Assembly: GCF_039536325.1 (NCBI RefSeq)
Contig: NZ_BAAAYO010000001.1
Coordinates: 1,178,001 to 1,242,000, forward strand
Direction of reading: 5' to 3'
Length of the DNA: 64,000 bases
DNA from: Paenibacillus_AB hodogayensis
GTDB lineage: Bacteria; Bacillota; Bacilli; Paenibacillales; NBRC-103111
In this document: in pieces, positions 35,490 to 43,914 of the stretch
Numbering within the stretch: position 1 is the stretch's first letter
Layout: each line of letters opens with the position of its first letter
The notes under the pieces: generated by a model
Seen by the model: only the letters and a program-made list of their open reading frames with translations
The model's database searches: none
Told to the model about the DNA's origin: nothing
Made by a program: the position numbers and the translations under genes

Positions 35490-35864
35490 TTAGCGTCCCG
35501 GCATACCTAACGTTCTTGAGCTGTAAGGGTCGGCATAATCGGCTTCACGCCGCTCCCAAACATCGGCATATTGAGGATCTCGCTTGAACTGCTCGAGCAC
35601 ATAGGAGCAGGACGGGATAATTTTCCTTCCCTTGTCCCTGGCCTCGTCCACGACATAATCCAGCAGCCGTTTCGCCAGTTGCTGACCGCGATATGCCGGA
35701 TCGATATAAGTGCTGTCGACAATCCACGTGTCCACGTCCACGAAATGATACGTCATTTCGCCCACGGTTCCGCGGGCTCCTACGAGGACGTAGCTGTTGC
35801 CCCGCTTCTGCGCCTCCAGCTCGACATTCGTCTCGTCCGGAGCCGGTTCTTCTTGTCTATGCAT
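35490..35864 (-). CDS. Small GNAT-type N-acetyltransferase (NATD1/YjdJ-like)
   Basis: A 124-residue minimal GNAT protein of the PF14542 (YjdJ/NATD1) group. The acetyl-CoA-binding stretch is STYIDPAYRGQQLAKRLLDYVV (~residues 50-71; the central RGQQLA loop is the pyrophosphate-binding part) followed by KIIPSCSYVLEQFKRDPQY, the usual hallmark 'ii P.Csyv..fl...p.y'. The ATG at 35864 follows AGGAGGTG. The 5' leader carries a perfect 12-bp inverted repeat enclosing 56 bases. Acceptor substrate unknown. Confidence 0.88.
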   Translation of the reverse strand: MHRQEEPAPDETNVELEAQKRGNSYVLVGARGTVGEMTYHFVDVDTWIVDSTYIDPAYRGQQLAKRLLDYVVDEARDKGRKIIPSCSYVLEQFKRDPQYADVWERREADYADPYSSRTLGMPGR

Positions 35865-35900
35865 CGCTTCCTGCACCTCCTGATCGCTGCTCTGCTGAGC

Positions 35901-35980
35901 ACACAATGGCGCCTATCCTTGATCTCTCTTCCTGCCGTAACCTTCCCCGAAAGAGCGAGTATGCATGTGCGCCATTGTGT
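35901..35980 (-). promoter_or_regulatory. 80-base inverted-repeat leader, possible structured RNA
   Basis: ACACAATGGCGC (35901-35912) and GCGCCATTGTGT (35969-35980) are perfect complements. On the minus strand the enclosed 56 bases can form an inner stem (CTCTTTC with GGAAGAG), and a short GCTC-AGCA-GAGC hairpin follows before the Shine-Dalgarno site of the GNAT gene. No known riboswitch class was recognised. Confidence 0.5.
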
Positions 35981-36060
35981 ACTACCCCTTATTACCCTTA
36001 TCCGAATAGGATGAAGCATTGGCGGCTCAATTGACAGGCTTGCATGAAATCGTCATTCGT

Positions 36061-36090
36061 ATTATTATCATTATATAGAATGATAATAAT
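36061..36090. promoter_or_regulatory. Perfect 12-bp inverted repeat (operator) upstream of the ArsR-like gene
   Basis: ATTATTATCATT and AATGATAATAAT flank ATATAG. It lies just upstream of the Shine-Dalgarno site of the regulator gene, the standard place for an autorepressing ArsR-type protein. It also bears some resemblance to Fur/Zur-type AT-rich boxes. Confidence 0.7.
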
Positions 36091-36109
36091 TAATCCGGAG
36101 GACATGCAA

Positions 36110-36643
36110 GTGAAAAAAATCGATCTGCTTCTTCACCCGGTCCGCATGCGGATTGTGCAAAAATTGATGCAAGGCAAGCCGCTGACGATTGCTCAGCTTA
36201 CAGAGGCGCTGCCCGATGTCCCTCAAGCTACTTTATACCGGCATATGAAGCTTTTGCTGGAGCACGGTCATGTGGAGGTTGTCGATACCCGTAAAGTGTC
36301 AGGCACGGAAGAACGCATATTTTCGGTTAAAAAGGAGACGTTGGAGGTTCCGGCGAGCGAAGTAGAGATCACCCCGCAGGAAGACCATATCCGGCATTTC
36401 GCGGTATTCCATGCTAACCTCCTTCAGCAGGCCACCTCCTATTTGACGGAGACGCCGCCCGGACAATACCAAAAGGAAGGCTTTTCCTATTGGCAAACGC
36501 CGCTGCATTTGACTGACGAGGAGTTTCACGAGCTGGTTGCGTCCATTCAAGAGCGGATTGAACAAGCGTTTCGGCACGAAAAGACGCCCGAACGCACCAC
36601 GCGCACTTTCGCCGGTATGTTTATTCCGCAACATGGACCCTAA
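36110..36643 (+). CDS. ArsR-family winged-helix regulator (HTH_20/YceG-like)
   Basis: A 177-residue regulator with an ArsR-type winged helix at residues ~5-85 (LHPVRMRIVQKLMQGKPLTIAQL, then PQATLYRHMKLLLEHGHVEVV) and a C-terminal helical domain of unknown ligand. No metal-binding CxC motif of classic ArsR/SmtB proteins is visible. The GTG at 36110 is chosen because CGGAGG lies eight bases upstream; an ATG at 36104 is too close. A perfect inverted repeat covers the region just before the Shine-Dalgarno site. The next gene begins 24 bp after its stop and is likely its operon partner. Confidence 0.88.
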   Translation: MKKIDLLLHPVRMRIVQKLMQGKPLTIAQLTEALPDVPQATLYRHMKLLLEHGHVEVVDTRKVSGTEERIFSVKKETLEVPASEVEITPQEDHIRHFAVFHANLLQQATSYLTETPPGQYQKEGFSYWQTPLHLTDEEFHELVASIQERIEQAFRHEKTPERTTRTFAGMFIPQHGP

Positions 36644-36667
36644 TCCATACATGAGGAGAGATAACGA

Positions 36668-37024
36668 ATGAGCATTCAAGTAAACTTGGACAAACATGAT
36701 ATCGTGCTGCATATCTCCGGCTTGACCGCGCTGGCCAATCTGCGCAAGGAGGTCCGGATTCCTTACGATTCCATCGTGAACGTCCGGGCCGAGCATTTCG
36801 AGTTTCCGTGGAGCGCCGTGAAAAGAACGGGCATCGCGATGCCAAACGGCTATAAAGCAGGGCATTTTCTGCATGCCGGACAACAGTATTTCATGGCCTA
36901 TCGGGATGCCGATCAAGCCGTCGTACTGGATTTGAAAGGTTGCGAATTTGACAAAGCGGTTCTGCAAAGCGGGGAATCGGGACAGCTGGCGGAGCGCATT
37001 ATGCAGCATTGTGCCTTGACCTGA
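36668..37024 (+). CDS. Small PH-domain-like hypothetical protein
   Basis: A 118-residue soluble protein whose alternating strands and final helix resemble the bacterial PH-like fold (VRIPYDSIVNVRAEHF is like the first strands of such domains), but this is a weak resemblance. No membrane segment or catalytic motif is seen. The ATG follows GAGGAGAG, 24 bp after the ArsR-like gene, so they form an operon probably repressed through the palindrome upstream. Function unknown. Confidence 0.7.
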   Translation: MSIQVNLDKHDIVLHISGLTALANLRKEVRIPYDSIVNVRAEHFEFPWSAVKRTGIAMPNGYKAGHFLHAGQQYFMAYRDADQAVVLDLKGCEFDKAVLQSGESGQLAERIMQHCALT

Positions 37025-37170
37025 CCTGATCCATCCGGTCCGGCAGCGAAAGGAATACCGTTTCGACATATCGTCTATGATTTATCCGCATTGGGCACAG
37101 TGTAGATAGACCGTGATGAACAAGCGAATACCGGCATCGGTCCACACTGATAAGAACAGGAGCAGATCCC

Positions 37171-37866
37171 GTGAACGATACGATGGCGGCAGCCATAACC
37201 CGGTCCCCGAACAGAAAGCTGCTGTATCACTTTACGCGGGCGAGCAACTTGCCGGCTATCGCCTATGCCGACGCGCTGTTGGCGAGCGCCCGCTTCTCTC
37301 CATCCGCCGCAGGCGAGCGCCGTTTGCGGCCGGTGGCGGCGAAGCTGGAGCAATATCCGGTCACGTTAAACGCCCACCTTAGAATAGCCGACAGCATGAT
37401 CGACGCCTCCACCACCCAAGAACAGTTTCGGGCGGCTTTGGACCGGCATGTTTTCCTGTGGCCCACCCGTCCATATTGTCAGAAAATGATCGACACCTAC
37501 ACGCGCCGGGAACCGGACGAACGATTCGCCATTCTGGAGCTGGACGCCAGTTCCCTGCTCGCCGACCATTACAGCGCCGTCAAGCTGTCCAAGTACGATT
37601 CGGGCAGCTCGCCGCGGTTTCCCGCACTGTGCTCGTACAAGAAAAGTCCGGCCATGTTCGTGCCGCTCGGTCTATTCGGCACAGCCGTCAACGCCACAGT
37701 CCCCGTTAAGCCCTCGGACATTCGCGAGGTGCTCGTTGAAGACCGGGTCGCAGGCATCTCCCGCTACTTGCGCTCCGTATATGTCGACCGCTGCGAGGAC
37801 GCTCCCGAGAAATGGAGATGCCTGGCGCGGCCGCTAGCCCCTTGGCGCTCCTCCTCCCCTCGTTAA
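37171..37866 (+). CDS. Orphan protein with an ADP-ribosyltransferase-like N-terminus
   Basis: A 231-residue protein of uncertain family. Its N-terminus (LLYHFTRASNLPAIAYADAL, ~residues 16-36) resembles the 'YHfT...NL..I...L' opening of DarT/DUF4433 and DUF7002 proteins, which have the ADP-ribosyltransferase fold and use the His. No certain catalytic Glu could be chosen; E117 and E118-like positions (RREPDERFAILELD) are candidates. The GTG at 37171 follows CAGGAG. No antitoxin-like macrodomain gene adjoins it. Horizontal origin is possible but not demonstrated. Confidence 0.55.
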   Translation: MNDTMAAAITRSPNRKLLYHFTRASNLPAIAYADALLASARFSPSAAGERRLRPVAAKLEQYPVTLNAHLRIADSMIDASTTQEQFRAALDRHVFLWPTRPYCQKMIDTYTRREPDERFAILELDASSLLADHYSAVKLSKYDSGSSPRFPALCSYKKSPAMFVPLGLFGTAVNATVPVKPSDIREVLVEDRVAGISRYLRSVYVDRCEDAPEKWRCLARPLAPWRSSSPR

Positions 37867-37882
37867 TTCATCTCTCCTTCTA

Positions 37883-37911
37883 TTGACATCAAAATCAAGG
37901 AATGATATAAA
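37883..37911 (+). promoter_or_regulatory. Sigma-A promoter of htpG
   Basis: A perfect -35 TTGACA (37883-37888), exactly 17 bp of spacer and TATAAA (37906-37911). The predicted start lies at about 37918, just before the CIRCE element. Confidence 0.9.
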
Positions 37912-37920
37912 AAAAGTAGG

Positions 37921-37947
37921 CTGGCACTCAGCGAACGAGAGTGCTAA
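37921..37947 (+). promoter_or_regulatory. CIRCE element (HrcA operator) in the htpG leader
   Basis: CTGGCACTC, nine bases, GAGTGCTAA: the right arm is a perfect CIRCE half, the left arm differs from TTAGCACTC at two positions, and the spacer length is exact. It lies in the 5' untranslated region, as in groESL and dnaK operons. Confidence 0.88.
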
Positions 37948-38009
37948 CGAATACGACCAAGAAGATTGATCAGACTGGATGCCGTTCCATATTGAAGGGA
38001 GAACTCCGA

Positions 38010-39890
38010 GTGGAAAAAAAACAGTTTCAGGCGGAATCGAAACGACTGCTGGAAATGATGATCAACTCCATCTATACGCAGAAGGAAATTTTTCTGAGGG
38101 AGCTCATTTCCAACGCCAGCGATGCCATCGACAAAATTTATTATCTCGCCCTGACCGACGACAAGCTCGTATTCGACAAGGATAACTACTACATCAAGGT
38201 AACGCCGGACAAAGCGAACCGCACCTTGACGATCCGAGACACCGGAATCGGCATGACGAAGGAAGAGCTGGAGACGAATCTGGGCGTTATCGCCAAGAGC
38301 GGCTCGCTCGCCTTCAAGAAAGAAAACGAATCGAAGGACGGACACGATATTATCGGCCAATTCGGGGTCGGCTTTTACTCCGCTTTCATGGTAGCGGATC
38401 TCGTAACGGTAACGAGCAAAGCTTTGCAGGGCGACAGCGCCTACAGATGGGAATCGACCGGAGCGGACGGCTACACGATCGAGCCTTGCGAGAAAGATAC
38501 CGTCGGCACGGAAATCGTGCTGAAAATCAAAGACAACACCGAAGACGAGAGCTACGACGAGTTTCTGGAAGAGTACCGGTTGAAATCGATCATTAAGAAA
38601 TATTCGGACTTCATCCGCTACCCGATCAAGATGGACGTCACTGGCAAACGGATCAAGGAAGGCAGCGAGGACGAGTTCGAAGACTACGAGGAAGAACAGC
38701 ATGTGAACAGCATGGTGCCGATCTGGAGAAAAAACAAAAGCGAGCTGACGAACGAGGATTACGAGAAGTTCTACGCCGAGAAGCATTACGGCTTCGACAA
38801 GCCGCTGAAGCATATTCATATCAGCGCCGACGGCACGGTCGTCTATCAGGCGATCCTTTACATTCCCGAGAGCATTCCGTTCGACTACTACTCCAAAGAG
38901 TACGAGAAAGGTCTGGAGCTTTATTCCAACGGCGTCCTGATCATGAACAAGTGCGCCGACCTGCTGCCGGACTACTTCAGCTTCGTCAAAGGGATGGTCG
39001 ACTCGGAAAGCCTGTCTCTGAACATTTCCCGCGAAATGCTCCAGCACGACCGGCAGCTCAAGCTGATCGCCAAAAATATCGCCAGCAAAATCAAAAGCCA
39101 GCTGCAAAGCCTGTTGAAGGACGAAAGAGACAAGTACGAGCAATTTTACAAGTCGTTCGGCCGTCAATTGAAATTCGGCGTTTACAGCGATTACGGCACC
39201 CATAAGGATCTGTTGCAGGACTTGCTTCTGTTCACCTCCTCCAAGGAGAAGAAGCTGGTTACGCTGGACGAATACGTATCGAGAATGCCGGAAGACCAGA
39301 AGTACATTTACTACGCCTCCGGCGAAACGAACGAACGGATCGAGAAGCTGCCGCAAACCGAGCTCGTCTCGGAAAAAGGCTACGAGATTCTGTATTTCAC
39401 CGACGATATCGACGAATTCGCAATCAAGATGCTGATGACTTACAAAGAAAAGGAATTCAAATCGGTATCGAGCGGCGATCTGGGCATCGAAGCCGACGAC
39501 AAAGACAGCGAAGCCGATGCCGGCCAGGCCGACAACCAGCCGTTGTTCGACTATATGAAGGATCTGCTGAACGACAGGGTGACGAAGGTGAAGGCGTCCA
39601 AGCGGCTCCGCTCCCACCCCGTATGCTTGTCGGCAGACGGCGAGCTGACGATCGAGATGGAGAAAATTTTGAAGGCGATGCCGAACAGTGGCGACGTCAA
39701 GGCGGACAAGGTGCTGGAAATCAACGTCAATCATGCCGTATTCCAGTCGCTGAAAGACGCTTACGAGCAGGACAAGGAGAAGCTGAACCTGTACACGGCT
39801 CTGCTCTACAACCAGGCTCTGCTGATCGAAGGGCTGCCGATTCAAGACCCGGTCGAATTCACGAACGATATTTGTAAAATAATGGTATAA
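38010..39890 (+). CDS. htpG: Molecular chaperone HtpG (Hsp90)
   Basis: A 626-residue cytosolic Hsp90-type ATPase that helps fold client proteins under stress. The N-terminal ATP site motifs are complete: [12 protein letters not shown] (~residues 27-38), [11 protein letters not shown] (~75-85) and [13 protein letters not shown] (~108-120). The catalytic-loop Arg region [11 protein letters not shown] lies near 330-340, and the C-terminal dimerisation domain is present. The start is GTG at 38010, with AAGGGAG eight bases upstream; length then equals that of B. subtilis HtpG. Transcription is from a consensus promoter with a CIRCE operator, implying HrcA repression, unlike B. subtilis where htpG is not in the HrcA regulon. 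Confidence 0.97.
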   Translation: MEKKQFQAESKRLLEMMINSIYTQKEIFLRELISNASDAIDKIYYLALTDDKLVFDKDNYYIKVTPDKANRTLTIRDTGIGMTKEELETNLGVIAKSGSLAFKKENESKDGHDIIGQFGVGFYSAFMVADLVTVTSKALQGDSAYRWESTGADGYTIEPCEKDTVGTEIVLKIKDNTEDESYDEFLEEYRLKSIIKKYSDFIRYPIKMDVTGKRIKEGSEDEFEDYEEEQHVNSMVPIWRKNKSELTNEDYEKFYAEKHYGFDKPLKHIHISADGTVVYQAILYIPESIPFDYYSKEYEKGLELYSNGVLIMNKCADLLPDYFSFVKGMVDSESLSLNISREMLQHDRQLKLIAKNIASKIKSQLQSLLKDERDKYEQFYKSFGRQLKFGVYSDYGTHKDLLQDLLLFTSSKEKKLVTLDEYVSRMPEDQKYIYYASGETNERIEKLPQTELVSEKGYEILYFTDDIDEFAIKMLMTYKEKEFKSVSSGDLGIEADDKDSEADAGQADNQPLFDYMKDLLNDRVTKVKASKRLRSHPVCLSADGELTIEMEKILKAMPNSGDVKADKVLEINVNHAVFQSLKDAYEQDKEKLNLYTALLYNQALLIEGLPIQDPVEFTNDICKIMV

Positions 39891-39901
39891 AGAACACGCA
39901 A

Positions 39902-39943
39902 AAAACCTTCCTCCCGCAAGCGCGGGTCTGGAAGGTTTCTTTG
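39902..39943 (+). terminator. Intrinsic terminator of htpG
   Basis: AACCTTCCTCCCGC and GCGGGTCTGGAAGGTT form an interrupted stem with AAGC loop, followed by TCTTTG, beginning about 12 bp after the stop. Confidence 0.8.
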
Positions 39944-40074
39944 CCGTCTGCTTTCGTTCGGCACAGATGCCGTTGAGGGAACTGCGCGGGTCCCTGTCCC
40001 GGCATGGCCGCACAGAAGCACCCGAGGCCGTGAGCGCCGTAACCGGAAGAAGTCCTGGTCGCCGGCTTGTCCGT

Positions 40075-40851
40075 CTAGTCGAGCAGCCCGGCGTAACGCA
40101 GGCCGTTCACGATACCGCCCTCATCCACATGGGTCGTCACGTGATCGGCGAACGGCTTCAGCTCCTCGTGCGAGTTGCCCATGGCGATGCCGAGCCCGAC
40201 CATCGTCAGCATTTCCTTATCGTTCAGGCCGTCTCCAAAGGCGACCGCATGCTCCGGCCGTACGTTCAGGTGATGCAGCAGCGCTTCAATGCCCTGCGCC
40301 TTCGAGCGGTCGTGCGGGATGACGTCCATCGCTTTCGGATGCCAACGGATGTAGCGCAAATCCGGAACGACCTGATCGTAGACCTGCTCCTCGCCGGCTT
40401 CGCAGTGAAGGAAAATTTGGTAAATCGCTTCGTTCCTCCAGAAGTCGGGGTCCTGTCCGGGCAAATCGACCTTCAGCGACGAGACGGCTTCGACGACATG
40501 CGGGTGTGACGCTTCATTGGCATAGAAAGCGGCATGGCCTTCGAAGACGAGCGAATGGTTGTGTTTGGCCGCGTGACCGACAAGCGCCTCTACGCTTGCG
40601 CGCGGAATTTCCCGCTGAAAAATCGGTTGGCCCTTGTATACGACGTAAGCGCCGTTTAAGCTGACGAACGAATCGATGCCGAGCTTCTCGGCGATCGGAG
40701 CGAAGAAATAGGGTGCCCGTCCGGTTGCGATAACGACTTCCACCCCGCGGTTTTGCAGCTCCCGGACCGCTTCCACCGCGTCGGGGGGCAGCTGCTTCTC
40801 TTCGTTCACCAACGTCCCGTCGATGTCGAAAAATACGATTTGATAACTCAT
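40075..40851 (-). CDS. Cof-type HAD-family phosphatase
   Basis: A 258-residue HAD hydrolase of the Cof/YxeH class IIB type. Motif I FFDIDGTL (nucleophile Asp at ~residue 8), motif II IATGR (Thr/Ser position, ~41-45), motif III Lys in DRSKAQGI (~186) and motif IV GDGLNDKEML (~209-218) are all intact, and a C2B cap lies in the middle. Such enzymes hydrolyse sugar phosphates or flavin/pyridoxal phosphates; substrate cannot be predicted. The ATG at 40851 follows GAGAGAGCCG. It lies downstream of the second MalT-like gene on the same strand in the reverse order: the regulator's stop is 114 bp upstream. Confidence 0.93.
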   Translation of the reverse strand: MSYQIVFFDIDGTLVNEEKQLPPDAVEAVRELQNRGVEVVIATGRAPYFFAPIAEKLGIDSFVSLNGAYVVYKGQPIFQREIPRASVEALVGHAAKHNHSLVFEGHAAFYANEASHPHVVEAVSSLKVDLPGQDPDFWRNEAIYQIFLHCEAGEEQVYDQVVPDLRYIRWHPKAMDVIPHDRSKAQGIEALLHHLNVRPEHAVAFGDGLNDKEMLTMVGLGIAMGNSHEELKPFADHVTTHVDEGGIVNGLRYAGLLD

Positions 40852-40965
40852 CGGCTCTCTCTCCCTATCTGTCCGGCTCTGTGGTTGGCCGTTATCTATG
40901 GTCGTTACTATATCACACGGGCATGTATATTGCACCCGCCACCTGTCACCATTCAACTTTGCCGC

Positions 40966-43539
40966 TCAATCCCGCTCCCGCGCCAGAAGCCCCAGCTCCT
41001 GCGCCTTCAGCAGCGCCTGCGTCCGCGAGGAAACGCCCAGCTTGCCGAATATGCGGTTCAGGTACACTTTCACGCTGCCGACCTTCAAGTCAAGCGCCAT
41101 GGCGATATCGCGATTCGTCGCTCCCCGGCCAAGCCACAGCAGCACCTCCAACTCCTTCGGCGTCAACGGGTCCGGCAGCACGAAGGGCCGTGGCTCCGTC
41201 TCGGCAGGGAACGCCGCCAGTAGCCCGTCAATATATGCCGCATACGGGGCGGAGCGCTCCAGAGCGGCATAGCGCTCCAGCAGCCGCCTCATACCGGGCC
41301 CTTCGTCCACAAAGCTGCGAACGTACCCGTTGCCTTGCCCGATCTCCAGCGCTTCCTCCAGATAACCGTACGCCGCCGGGGCATTCCCCCTTCCGCTCTC
41401 GAGCAGCGCCTGCTGAACGGAAACCTCAACGATGCTGACCAGACACTGCTCGCGCTGGCCTTGGGACTTCAATATTTCCAGCAGCCGCTGCGCTTCCCCG
41501 TACCTTCTCTCTTCGCCGAGCAGCCGGGCCAATACCGCATATTCCGTATGCTTGTGAAACGTCGGCCTGTCCGAAGCGGCAATGCCAAGCATACCGATCA
41601 GTTCCTTCGCCTCGGCATTCCTTCCCCATTGCAGCAGCAGCCGGGCCCGGAACGCCCGCAGCGTACTGAGCCAACGCTGCTCCCCGATCTGCTGCACGAA
41701 CCGGATCGCTTCGTCGATCGCTTCATCGGCGGCATCGGCCTCTCCTCGGGCAAACAGCACGCGGGCGCAAGCGAGCCGGTTCGGCACGAACAAGCCCGCT
41801 ATCCGGTTGCCGCGCGCCATCCTTTCCGTCTCCGGCAGCAGCTCCTCGCACTCCGCAATACGGTTCCACTCGTAATAGCCTTCGATCAACGACTGGATAA
41901 TATAGTGATAGAACAGCGAATCTTGCCAGCCGTGCTTGCGCAAAATCCCGATGATTGTCCGGGTCAGCTCCTCCAGATCAGGGAACAGCGAGCCTTTCAG
42001 CCCGAAGGCGGTTCTGCGGACGAAAGGCTCGTTCGTATTGTAGTTCAAATTATAGAAGACCGGATTGCGCGGAATGCTCTCGGTAATTTTATCCGCATAT
42101 TCGATCCAGGTAGCGTAATCGCCGGTCGTGAACGCATAATTCGCCTTGACGAAAAAAAGTCCGCTGACCCATTCGTCCCGCTCGGTCGACGGCGACAGTG
42201 CGGATACGCTCCGCTCGATGGCCTCCAGCTCTTGGGCGGCCCGGTCGAAATGACCCGTAACAATACGAAGGAACGCATGCAGCAGCGCCAAGTGCGGGCT
42301 TACCTCAGCCCCGATTTCCCCCAACCGCTCGAACCAGCGAAGGAGCGTCGCAAACTCGCCCCTTTGCAGCACGTTGAAAATATGCCCCTCGAGCAGCTGC
42401 GCCGATAAGCCTTCCTCCCCCGCGGACAGCGCATGCTCGATCGCTTCATCCAGCAGCCCGGCGCGGGCAAAGCATTGACCGGCCAACCGGTGCAGCGCGG
42501 CCAACCTGGCAGGATCGCCCTGCCTGATCCGGCTTTGCAGAAATTCAGCAAACAAGTGGTGGTAACGGAGCCAATGCTGCGACTCGTCAAGCGGAACGAC
42601 GAACAGATTGCGGCTCCGCAGTTCGTCCAGTACGGTCCGGCTGTCCTCTCTTCCCGTCAGCGCATCGCACAGCTGCGAATTCATTCGCGTCAATATGGAC
42701 GTTTGCAGCAAAAAATCGCGCATGTCCGCAGACAGCCCGTCGAATACTTCGTGGAACAAATAATCGGCTACCGGCCGGTGGTCGCCCGAAAACTGCTCGA
42801 TAAACCGGTCGTAGTCCGTGCGGCTGCGCATCGATATCGACGACAGCTGCAGACCGGCCGCCCACCCTTCCGTCGCCTCTGCCAATCGCCGGACATGGTC
42901 CGGGGATAGCGGAAGACCGGCCACTTCTTTATAAAACGCCGCGGTCTCCTCAAGCGTAAACCGCAGCTCCGCGGCGCCGACCGCGATCAGCTCGTCGGCC
43001 AGCCGCACTTTGTCCGAAGCAAACGGAAGCTCGTTGCGGCTCGCGATCAGCAGCCGGAACCCGGCGGGCATATAAGTAAGGAAATATGATAGGCTTTCGT
43101 GGATGGCGTCGTTCCGAATGGCGTGGTAATCGTCCAAAACGAGGCTGCCTTCCCGCCCGGCGGCGTACAGCTCGTTGATCAATACATCGATGGTCGTCGT
43201 AATCGAGACAAAAGGAAAGTTTTGCAGCAAAGGCAGCACTCGCTCAAGAATGCCGGAAGACAAGGCATGGTCCCAAGCATAGGCGACGTACCGCCAGAAG
43301 CGGATCAGATCGTTGTCCCTCTCATCGAGCGACACCCAGGCGGCCGGCTTGTCGCTTGCCGCAGCCCATTGGCCAAGCAGAGTCGTCTTGCCCGAGCCCG
43401 CCGGAGCGCAGATCGCCGTTAGCCGGCGCAGCCCGGCGCCGAGCGAGTGGAGCAGCGCAGAGCGGCTCAGCGCCTGGCCGCGCGGGACGGGACGGGCGAT
43501 CTTGGTAATCAGCAGGACGGAATCGGCTGCAGCTTTCAT
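40966..43539 (-). CDS. Second MalT-like LuxR-family regulator (LAL protein)
   Basis: An 857-residue STAND regulator with the same architecture as the one at 18645: Walker A APAGSGKTTLLGQW (~residues 45-58), Walker B-like SLVLDDYHAI (~131-140), helical TPR-like core, and a C-terminal LuxR helix-turn-helix (LTPKELEVLLWLGRGATNRDI). Sequence identity between the two is limited outside these motifs, so they are not a recent duplication. The ATG follows GGGAGGACTT. Unlike the other, it has a normal leader of about 35 bases. Inducer and targets unknown. Confidence 0.92.
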   Translation of the reverse strand: MKAAADSVLLITKIARPVPRGQALSRSALLHSLGAGLRRLTAICAPAGSGKTTLLGQWAAASDKPAAWVSLDERDNDLIRFWRYVAYAWDHALSSGILERVLPLLQNFPFVSITTTIDVLINELYAAGREGSLVLDDYHAIRNDAIHESLSYFLTYMPAGFRLLIASRNELPFASDKVRLADELIAVGAAELRFTLEETAAFYKEVAGLPLSPDHVRRLAEATEGWAAGLQLSSISMRSRTDYDRFIEQFSGDHRPVADYLFHEVFDGLSADMRDFLLQTSILTRMNSQLCDALTGREDSRTVLDELRSRNLFVVPLDESQHWLRYHHLFAEFLQSRIRQGDPARLAALHRLAGQCFARAGLLDEAIEHALSAGEEGLSAQLLEGHIFNVLQRGEFATLLRWFERLGEIGAEVSPHLALLHAFLRIVTGHFDRAAQELEAIERSVSALSPSTERDEWVSGLFFVKANYAFTTGDYATWIEYADKITESIPRNPVFYNLNYNTNEPFVRRTAFGLKGSLFPDLEELTRTIIGILRKHGWQDSLFYHYIIQSLIEGYYEWNRIAECEELLPETERMARGNRIAGLFVPNRLACARVLFARGEADAADEAIDEAIRFVQQIGEQRWLSTLRAFRARLLLQWGRNAEAKELIGMLGIAASDRPTFHKHTEYAVLARLLGEERRYGEAQRLLEILKSQGQREQCLVSIVEVSVQQALLESGRGNAPAAYGYLEEALEIGQGNGYVRSFVDEGPGMRRLLERYAALERSAPYAAYIDGLLAAFPAETEPRPFVLPDPLTPKELEVLLWLGRGATNRDIAMALDLKVGSVKVYLNRIFGKLGVSSRTQALLKAQELGLLARERD

Positions 43540-43575
43540 AAGTCCTCCCGGTAGTCCGAATGGAATCCTGCCTCC

Positions 43576-43605
43576 ATTATACCTAACGGCAGACTAAAGC
43601 GGCAA
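43576..43605 (-). promoter_or_regulatory. Sigma-A promoter of the second MalT-like gene
   Basis: TTGCCG (43605-43600) and TATAAT (43581-43576) are 18 bp apart on the minus strand; the start codon is about 37 bp downstream. Confidence 0.75.
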
Positions 43606-43659
43606 TGCCCGAGATTCCCCATAATAACCGCTTCAAGCAAGTAGAGCCGGCCTTTGCCC

Positions 43660-43875
43660 TTACCAAATATATCGTTTGTAGTACCAGCTTCCGACTAACG
43701 CCACAATCCCGAGAACGACATTCATCCAGCCGGTGAACACGGCAGCCTTGCGCTCCCTGGTCATTTTGCCGTCTTTTTTATAGTGGGAGAGGTCGACAAG
43801 AAGCGTAAACAACCCGCTGGTCAAAAACAAGATGATGATGTAATTCAAATAACCGACGTAGCTGCTTGTCCACAC
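43660..43875 (-). CDS. CLC_0170-family small membrane protein of the germination operon
   Basis: A 71-residue protein with two membrane helices (residues ~8-28 and ~47-65) separated by a charged loop (SHYKKDGKMTRERKA). Size, topology and position directly after a GerC gene match the CLC_0170 family found beside germination receptors in Paenibacillaceae and clostridia. It may be a small accessory subunit, comparable in position to GerD-type or fourth receptor (D) subunits, but its role is not established. Confidence 0.8.
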   Translation of the reverse strand: MWTSSYVGYLNYIIILFLTSGLFTLLVDLSHYKKDGKMTRERKAAVFTGWMNVVLGIVALVGSWYYKRYIW

Positions 43876-43914
43876 CGGACATCCCTCCGATATCGTTCCG
43901 CAGCGTCCGGCGGA

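Noticed and set aside
36061..36090. Fur box upstream of the ArsR-like gene
   Set aside because: AT-rich resemblance only; the arms and 6-bp spacing do not match the 19-bp Fur consensus as well as a simple operator for the adjacent regulator.
37944..40013. A 689-codon open frame on the minus strand opposite htpG
   Set aside because: It is an antisense shadow of a gene with complete Hsp90 motifs; composition is unlike a protein.
18645..43539. The two MalT-like regulators as a recent duplication
   Set aside because: They share only family motifs; the sequence between Walker A and the HTH differs throughout.
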